Below, piece by piece: positions 53,524-57,898 of a stretch of DNA of 57,898 bases; position 1 is the stretch's first letter, and each line of letters begins with the position of its first letter. Origin of the DNA: CAZOKZ01 sp964580585 (GTDB lineage Bacteria; Sumerlaeota; Sumerlaeia; SLMS01; JAHLLQ01); contig CAZOKZ010000026.1 in NCBI GenBank assembly GCA_964580585.1, positions 1-57,898 on the forward strand, in the 5' to 3' direction. Made by a program: the position numbers and the translations under genes. The notes below the pieces were generated by a model, which did no database searches, was not told the DNA's origin, and saw only the letters and a program-made list of their open reading frames with translations.

Positions 53524-54474
53524 TTAGTTTATCGTCCGGGCGCGATCCATGCGCCGCACGATGGCATAGAGCATTTCCATTTTGGGGACGGAGATGCCCG
53601 CTGCGCGAGCGCGCCGAACGGGCTCGCCCAGGATGGCTTCGACTTCGAGCGGGCGGCCCGTTTCGTAGTCGATTTGCATCGAGGAACGATAGGCGTTCAT
53701 CGAAGGCGTGGCCCGCATCATTTTTTCCTCGAACGCTGGATCGATCACGATGTTTTCACACTGTGCGGCGGCGATGACTTCGCGCATCAAATCGCGAGCG
53801 GTGCGTGTCAATTCGTCATCGCCCAACACCACGGCAGTATCGGCGTGATGTGCCGCGACACCGAGTCCGTTGAAGGGAACGTTCCATACAAGTTTCTCCC
53901 AACGCGCTTGAGCGAGCGAGTCGAGAGCCTGGCAAGGGATGTTGGCTTGTTCAAACATCGCCGCGACAGCATGGGTACGGTCGCGTGCTGGACCGGAGAA
54001 CTCGGCGAGTCGGATGTGTCCGTGGTCTGTGTGGTTGATGAGGCCGGGTTCAAGGCGTGAACTGCATAAAAATGCCACGCCGCCGATAATCCGCGAGGCT
54101 GGGTCGGCGAAACCAAGGTCTGCGAGAACCGTCGCGATGGCGTCTTCGTTTCCAAGGCCATTTTGCAGCGTCAGGATGATGGTTTCAGGTCCCACGATGG
54201 GGGAGAGTAGTTCGCGCAAGGCGCTGTTGCCGGTAGTTTTGAGCCCGACGAGAACGAAATCGCAGGGGCCGAGTTCTTCGGCGGTGCGGTATATTGGTGG
54301 CGTGATGTCGAAATCGCCGTCGCAGGATTGAATGCGCAGTCCATTGGCGCGAACGGCCTCGTAGTCGCTGCGCATCAGAAAATGCACGTCGTTGCCCGCG
54401 CGAAAAAGCCGGGCGCCGTAAAAGGCTCCCAGCGCGCCAGCGCCAACGATGCCGATTCGACCAGGAAAAGTCAT
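53524..54474 (-). CDS. panE: 2-dehydropantoate 2-reductase family protein (PanE/ApbA)
   Basis: It begins GRIGIVGAGALGAFYGARLFRAG, the NADPH-binding Rossmann motif. FVLVGLKTTGN, ILTLQNGLGNED, the catalytic Lys in ARWEKLVWNVPFNGLG and the Glu region QIDYETGRPLEVEAILGEPVRRARAAGI all match ketopantoate reductases of coenzyme A synthesis. Length (316) is normal. The start at 54474 (MTFPGRIG) lacks a strong ribosome site; Met codons upstream to 54543 are possible. Paralogues with other 2-keto acid substrates exist, so the exact substrate is not certain. Confidence 0.9.
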   Translation of the reverse strand: MTFPGRIGIVGAGALGAFYGARLFRAGNDVHFLMRSDYEAVRANGLRIQSCDGDFDITPPIYRTAEELGPCDFVLVGLKTTGNSALRELLSPIVGPETIILTLQNGLGNEDAIATVLADLGFADPASRIIGGVAFLCSSRLEPGLINHTDHGHIRLAEFSGPARDRTHAVAAMFEQANIPCQALDSLAQARWEKLVWNVPFNGLGVAAHHADTAVVLGDDELTRTARDLMREVIAAAQCENIVIDPAFEEKMMRATPSMNAYRSSMQIDYETGRPLEVEAILGEPVRRARAAGISVPKMEMLYAIVRRMDRARTIN

Positions 54475-54552
54475 AGCGTGAAATTCTCGAGAAGGATTCA
54501 TCATTTCGAGAACGTGTTTAGCGTGTTTTTCCGGGAGCCGCAAGGCTGGAAA

Positions 54553-54648
54553 TGCCGCGCGCGAGCCCGAGGCCGCACCCTCTTCGTCACGCGGCTTGCT
54601 CCTGGCGGAGGCAACCCGCGTGCCGAAGCTGCGCCCTCGCGCGCGGCA
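54553..54648. repeat. 96-bp near-perfect palindromic element
   Basis: Outer arms TGCCGCGCGCGAG and CTCGCGCGCGGCA are exact complements. Inside is a second long stem from CTTCG (54582-54586) to CGAAG (54624-54628), with CACGCGG/CCGCGTG and TTGC-TCC/GGAGGCAA and a TGGC loop. It lies between the PanE-like and DUF4304-like genes. It could be a REP/MITE-like element or a stable RNA hairpin. No T-run follows, so a simple terminator is less likely. Confidence 0.7.
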
Positions 54649-54666
54649 GTTATGGGGCGAAGGCGC

Positions 54667-55134
54667 TTACTCCCAATCGTCGCGGAGAGCTTTTTCTACA
54701 ACGAACAAGTTGCCATGTTCGGAGCGAATCAACTTCCGCAAATCGTTTTCCGAGTGAATCGAGTTGAACAATGGCAGCGCGTAACGATTGAGGCGATCCC
54801 AGAAAATCCTGGCTGATCGTTCGACTTCAAGCCCGTCGGATTGATGCTGACGAGCCCGGGCGTATTCCTCGTCCCAGGAGGGAAACAGGCGTTGTAGATA
54901 CGTGCGCACTTGGCAATCCTGAATATAGGGGTGAGTCGAATCGTCCAGACGGCGTAAGGAAAACCCCAGTTGAATGGTTAACGCCTCTCGGCGATATCCG
55001 AGTTCGATTGCCTGAAGAATCGTCGAATCGTAACGATACCAATACGATTCGCGACGCTTAAACCCCGCAGCGCTCAAATGCGGACGCAGAAAATTACGTA
55101 CTTCCGTGAAAAATGTCGTACACTCAACCTGCAT
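54667..55134 (-). CDS. DUF4304-like protein
   Basis: The start at 55134 (MQVECTTFFTEV) follows GGAGG by 8 nt. The 155-residue protein has FFTEVRNFLRPHLSAAGFKRRESYWYRYDSTILQAIELGYRREALTIQLGFSLRRLD, the pattern of DUF4304 proteins (an N-terminal helix, then 'GFKRR...YWR' and a beta-sheet). No function is known, and no catalytic residues stand out. The C-terminal half has HPYIQDCQVRTYLQRLFPSW. Confidence 0.75.
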   Translation of the reverse strand: MQVECTTFFTEVRNFLRPHLSAAGFKRRESYWYRYDSTILQAIELGYRREALTIQLGFSLRRLDDSTHPYIQDCQVRTYLQRLFPSWDEEYARARQHQSDGLEVERSARIFWDRLNRYALPLFNSIHSENDLRKLIRSEHGNLFVVEKALRDDWE

Positions 55135-55598
55135 TGTCTGTGCCTCCAACCCGAAGAAAAACCCCTGGCAAGTTTCGTTGTGGACCAACCTGAAAATCAA
55201 TCAAAGCAAAGACCGAGCCGCACTGAAGCGCGGGACAGAGCGGACTTGCATGATCCAGTTGTTCCAACTCTTTACTGTGCAACAAATGCGAATGGAATGC
55301 AAGTCCGGAAATGCGTTGATATTCCAAATCGTGCAAAAAACCGACAACAAAACGGTTTTTTGACGGGAATCGCCCCTCCAGAGGCTCTTCGATACTGCGA
55401 GGCGTATCTCAACTTTGTTGCCAAAGATTAAAAGATTCACCACAAAGCCACCCGCCTGCGCCAAGGCTATGGCGGACAAGCTGAAGGTCACAAAGGAACA
55501 CGAAGAAAAAATGTATTCACTTATTTTCACCCAAAGCTTCCTGAAAAGTTGAAAACGCCTTTTTTTTCCGCTTGACGCGGCGACCATATGTGGCGAAT
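55135..55598. other. Intergenic stretch without a supported gene
   Basis: It holds an A6CCG/CGGT6 inverted repeat at 55335-55361 (terminator-like) and the repeat-like block at 55436-55510. A 117-codon open frame at 55078-55431 has no homology I recognise, overlaps the DUF4304-like start and is not called. Confidence 0.45.
55436..55510. repeat. Dispersed-repeat-like intergenic block
   Basis: TTCACCACAAAGCCAC, then a CCGCC...GGCGG hairpin, then GGTCACAAAGGAACACGAAG. The CACAAAG words recur within it, and its composition resembles short repeats scattered through many environmental genomes. Only one copy is in this window. Confidence 0.35.
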
Positions 55599-55613
55599 TT
55601 GCCAAAAAGGCAA
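55599..55613. promoter_or_regulatory. Inverted repeat upstream of the ArsR-family gene
   Basis: TTGCC-AAAAA-GGCAA, a perfect palindrome 18 nt before the ArsR start. A near copy precedes the next gene. Confidence 0.5.
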
Positions 55614-55631
55614 GGATGGGGCCCGAAAATT

Positions 55632-55952
55632 ATGGACGCTAAAACACAAGCCCGACTCGACGCGCGCGCCAAAGTCGTTAAAGCCATGGCGCATCCCACA
55701 CGCCTGTTCATCCTCGAAGAACTTGGGCGTGACGAACGTTGCGTTCAGGATCTTCAAGCCCAAGTCGGTTGCGACATGTCCACCATGTCCAAACACTTGT
55801 CCGTGCTCAAATCGGCCGGTATTGTAATGACCGATAAACGCGGTACCCAAATTTACTATAGTCTTGCCGTCCCGTGCATTTTGAATTTTGCGCAATGCGT
55901 CGATGCCGTCATGCAACACCAGGCCAAAGCGCATAGCGACGCCCTGTCCTGA
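55632..55952 (+). CDS. ArsR/SmtB-family transcriptional regulator
   Basis: A 106-residue winged-helix protein: VVKAMAHPTRLFILEELGRDERCVQDLQAQVGCDMSTMSKHLSVLKSAGIVMTDKRGTQIYYSL. The recognition-helix segment DMSTMSKHLSVLK is diagnostic. Cys residues in ERCVQDL and VGCDMS lie at the alpha-3/alpha-4 position used for metal or thiol sensing in ArsR, although the full CVCDLC motif is absent. It would repress its own operon until a metal, arsenite or oxidant is sensed. The next genes encode a DUF4405-type membrane protein and an RND pump. Confidence 0.93.
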   Translation: MDAKTQARLDARAKVVKAMAHPTRLFILEELGRDERCVQDLQAQVGCDMSTMSKHLSVLKSAGIVMTDKRGTQIYYSLAVPCILNFAQCVDAVMQHQAKAHSDALS

Positions 55953-55988
55953 AAACCTGCTTTTTATTTGCGCCATTAGTTGGTTATT

Positions 55989-56002
55989 TTGCCAAGAAGG
56001 CA
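55989..56002. promoter_or_regulatory. Second copy of the ArsR-gene inverted repeat
   Basis: TTGCC-AAGAA-GGCA, followed like the first copy by TGGGG and CCCG and then the start codon of the DUF4405-type gene. The match with the first copy extends over about 25 bases. Confidence 0.5.
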
Positions 56003-56018
56003 TGCTGGGGAGCCCGCA

Positions 56019-56645
56019 ATGAACCGAACCAATGTTAATATCGCCGTCGATACCGGAGCGCTTGTCCTTATGACCGCGCTCGCGGCCACTGGATTACTGA
56101 TGGAATTTGTCCTGCCGCCTCGCAGCGGCGAGGGCATTGCCCTCTGGGGGATGAATCGCCACGAGTGGGGTGAAATTCATCTGTGGATTGCTTATGGATT
56201 CCTCGCGTTGCTTGCCGTGCATTTGCTGATGCATGTCGCGTGGATCAAAGCCGCCGCGCGGGGTAAGCCCAGCGCGAAATCGCGTGTACGACCCATCGCG
56301 GCGGTGGCCGGGCTTGGCGTGCTGACTGTTCTGGTCGCCGCGTTGTACCTTTCGCCTGTTGAACGCGTACAAGCGGGCGAAGGTCGTCACGGACGCGAAC
56401 ATGTGGAGGTCTCGCATGATAATCACGGCGACGGAGAAACTATCCGCGGGTCGATGACGCTTGGCGAGGTCGAGCGGTTGACCGGCGTGCCCTCCGCATG
56501 GATCGCCGTAGAGGTTGGCATGCCCGACGATGTGCCACCGAGCGAAACGCTGGGGCATTTACGACAGCAATATGGGTTCGACATGGCACGCGTGCGCGAT
56601 GCCGTGGCAGAATACCATGAACTCGAAAACGGAGACGACGAATGA
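56019..56645 (+). CDS. DUF4405-type membrane protein with C-terminal hydrophilic domain
   Basis: The start at 56019 (MNRTNVNIAVD) follows GGGGAG by 6 nt. Three hydrophobic helices (about 7-30, 50-75 and 90-110) carry conserved His residues in NRHEWGEIHLWIAYGFLALLAVHLLMHVAW, the DUF4405/cytochrome b561-like pattern that may bind haem b. A short His-rich stretch follows (GRHGREHVEVSHDNHGDG). The C-terminus, MTLGEVERLTGVPSAWIAVEVGMPDDVPPSETLGHLRQQYGFD, is the segment often attached to this family. Its stop overlaps an ATG of the adaptor frame. Confidence 0.8.
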   Translation: MNRTNVNIAVDTGALVLMTALAATGLLMEFVLPPRSGEGIALWGMNRHEWGEIHLWIAYGFLALLAVHLLMHVAWIKAAARGKPSAKSRVRPIAAVAGLGVLTVLVAALYLSPVERVQAGEGRHGREHVEVSHDNHGDGETIRGSMTLGEVERLTGVPSAWIAVEVGMPDDVPPSETLGHLRQQYGFDMARVRDAVAEYHELENGDDE

Positions 56646-56686
56646 ATTTCGTACCCACTACCGCAAAATTTCTGGGGGGAACGACA

Positions 56687-57700
56687 ATGCGTGCATCTGC
56701 ATTGATGATGATGTTGTTCCTTGCCGCTTGTGCGCCGCATGCGCCCGAAGCTCCCGCGCCTGAATCGTTACCCCGAGCATCGGTGCGGGTAGCCGTTGCG
56801 CAGGATGTTTCCCGTCCCGCCACCGAACAAGTCGTCGGAACCGTTACCGCGAAAAATCGTCCCGTCGTTGCGGCAAAACTCAGCGGCACCATCTCGGCTT
56901 TAAATGCCGACGTGGGCGACACCGTCACCGCTGGACAATTGCTGGCAGAAATCGACGCGCGTGAAATCAACGCGCGCCTTAATCAGGCATTGCCGGAACT
57001 CGAACGCGCCGAGCAAGACCTTGAGCGTATGAAGAAGCTCCTTGCCGAACGTGCCATCGCCCAACGCGAACTCGATGATGCCGATGCTCGTTATCGCCGC
57101 GCCGTGGCGGCTGTCGATGAAGCGCGCACGATGCTCGATTACACCAAAGTTACCGCGCCCATCGACGGCGTTGTGCGCGTGCGCCGCGTTGACGTTGGCG
57201 ATCTCGCTGCGCCGGGACGCGCGTTGTTTGAATTGGAAAGCGTCGATGCGTTACGTTTCGAAGCCGCTTTGCCGGAAAGCATCACGGGGCACCTAAAACG
57301 CGGCGATACCGCGCGTGTATTCGTTGACGCGTTGGGGACGGAGATCGAAGCGCGGCTCAGTGAAATCACCCCGTCTGCCGATCCGCTGAGCCGCACGTTT
57401 CTGACGCGGTTCGACTTGCCTCCCACGCCGGGTCTTGTAGCCGGGCAATTTGGGCGCGTACGCATTCCGCTGGGGGCGGTCAGTGAACTTTGCGTCCCTC
57501 GCGAGGCTGTTGTCGAACGCGGCCAGATGCAACTCGTGTTCGTGGTTGCCGATCAAACCGCTCGGTTACGCATCGTGAAAACCGGACAGGGGGATGGAGA
57601 CAACGTCGTGATTTTGTCCGGACTGCGCGCGGGGGAAGAAATTGTTGTCACTGGCGCGGACAAACTTATCGATGGCCAGCCCTTGGAGGTTGTTCAATGA
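56687..57700 (+). CDS. RND efflux adaptor lipoprotein
   Basis: The start at 56687 (MRASALMMM) has a strong GGGGGA site 7 nt upstream; an ATG at 56642 overlapping the previous stop is the alternative. The lipobox is LFLAAC. The lipoyl halves (VVAAKLSGTISALNADVGDTVTAGQLLAEID; VTAPIDGVVRVRRVDVGDLAAPG) flank a short coiled-coil hairpin, then a barrel region. The C-terminal GLRAGEEIVVTGADKLIDGQPLEVV is typical. It pairs with the permease beginning at 57697 (ATGA overlap), under the ArsR regulator upstream. Confidence 0.94.
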   Translation: MRASALMMMLFLAACAPHAPEAPAPESLPRASVRVAVAQDVSRPATEQVVGTVTAKNRPVVAAKLSGTISALNADVGDTVTAGQLLAEIDAREINARLNQALPELERAEQDLERMKKLLAERAIAQRELDDADARYRRAVAAVDEARTMLDYTKVTAPIDGVVRVRRVDVGDLAAPGRALFELESVDALRFEAALPESITGHLKRGDTARVFVDALGTEIEARLSEITPSADPLSRTFLTRFDLPPTPGLVAGQFGRVRIPLGAVSELCVPREAVVERGQMQLVFVVADQTARLRIVKTGQGDGDNVVILSGLRAGEEIVVTGADKLIDGQPLEVVQ

Positions 57701-57898
57701 GTGCCGACAACTCCGTCCCTCAAACGCATGAGGAGCACGAATCGCTCGGAATAGCAGGGCGACTGGCGCGTGCGTTTATTCAGTCCAAGCTGACACCCTT
57801 GCTGATCATGACATCGATTCTGCTTGGGATTGGCGCGGTGTTGCTGCTGCCGCGCGAAGAAGAACCTCAGATCAAAGTTCCCATGATCGACGTGATGG
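57697..57898 (+). CDS. RND efflux permease, N-terminal fragment cut by window edge
   Basis: Sixty-seven residues are visible. After a hydrophilic leader, FIQSKLTPLLIMTSILLGIGAVLLLPREEEPQIKVPMIDVM is the first helix and entry to the porter domain. PREEEPQIxVPM is a sequence typical of one RND subfamily distinct from the AcrB-type at 42549-45728. The rest lies beyond the window. Confidence 0.9.
   Translation, partial: MSADNSVPQTHEEHESLGIAGRLARAFIQSKLTPLLIMTSILLGIGAVLLLPREEEPQIKVPMIDVM

Noticed and set aside
1..57898. CRISPR arrays, tRNA or rRNA genes, insertion sequences
   Set aside because: No regularly spaced repeats, cloverleaf-like sequences, rRNA segments or transposase motifs were seen.

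Overview
The window comes from a Gram-negative bacterium that respires through multihaem c-type cytochromes. Outer-membrane-type lipoproteins, a TolC-family channel, a large beta-barrel and RND and ABC tripartite exporters all imply two membranes. Cytochrome c maturation is System II (ResB/CcsA). The species cannot be identified from the sequence; the overall impression is an environmental, possibly candidate-phylum, lineage.

Layout. 1-3107: C-terminal part of a secreted Calx-beta/LamG/fibronectin-III protein. 3155-4588: YihY/BrkB-type membrane protein. 4713-15605: one tightly coupled eight-gene minus-strand operon with four multihaem cytochromes (12, 15, 11 and 5 haem motifs), two NHL beta-propeller lipoproteins, a beta-barrel and a thioredoxin-fold/TPR protein. 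15981-20926: a second minus-strand operon with an 18-haem duplicated cytochrome, a degenerate receiver protein and a tetrahaem protein resembling the Geobacter OmcE nanowire subunit, closed by a clear terminator. 21158-25908: a third minus-strand operon with an ImcH-like NapC/NirT heptahaem quinol dehydrogenase, an unusual His- and Cys-rich histidine kinase and an NtrC-family sigma-54 activator. 26092-27140: an 11-haem cytochrome on the plus strand with an apparent one-base frameshift in its signal peptide. 27329-30619: resB and ccsA. By motif count the window encodes eight multihaem cytochromes with 83 c-type haem sites.

Together 4.7-30.6 kb reads as a complete extracellular electron transfer locus. 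It has two kinds of quinol oxidising membrane cytochrome (CbcL-like and ImcH-like), periplasmic and outer-membrane carriers, a candidate porin, a candidate filament cytochrome, haem-attachment machinery and a two-component system. Four sequences with sigma-54 -24/-12 character lie in the three intergenic regions that would drive these genes, which suggests the NtrC-type regulator controls the locus.

30.7-41.4 kb holds a GNAT acetyltransferase, a SUMF1-like protein, a VCBS/FG-GAP propeller and a glycan-use cluster (GH13 lipoprotein, XylR-type AraC regulator, GH31). The two glycosidase genes, on opposite strands, are each preceded by a pair of near-identical 15-bp direct repeats spaced exactly 21 bp apart, a likely operator for the regulator between them. 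41.7-52.7 kb carries an RND pump with a TetR regulator and a four-gene ABC/HlyD/TolC exporter; both promoters contain palindromes over the -10. 52.9-57.9 kb holds a GNAT enzyme, PanE-like reductase, DUF4304-like protein, an ArsR regulator, a DUF4405-type membrane protein, and the adaptor and start of another RND pump.
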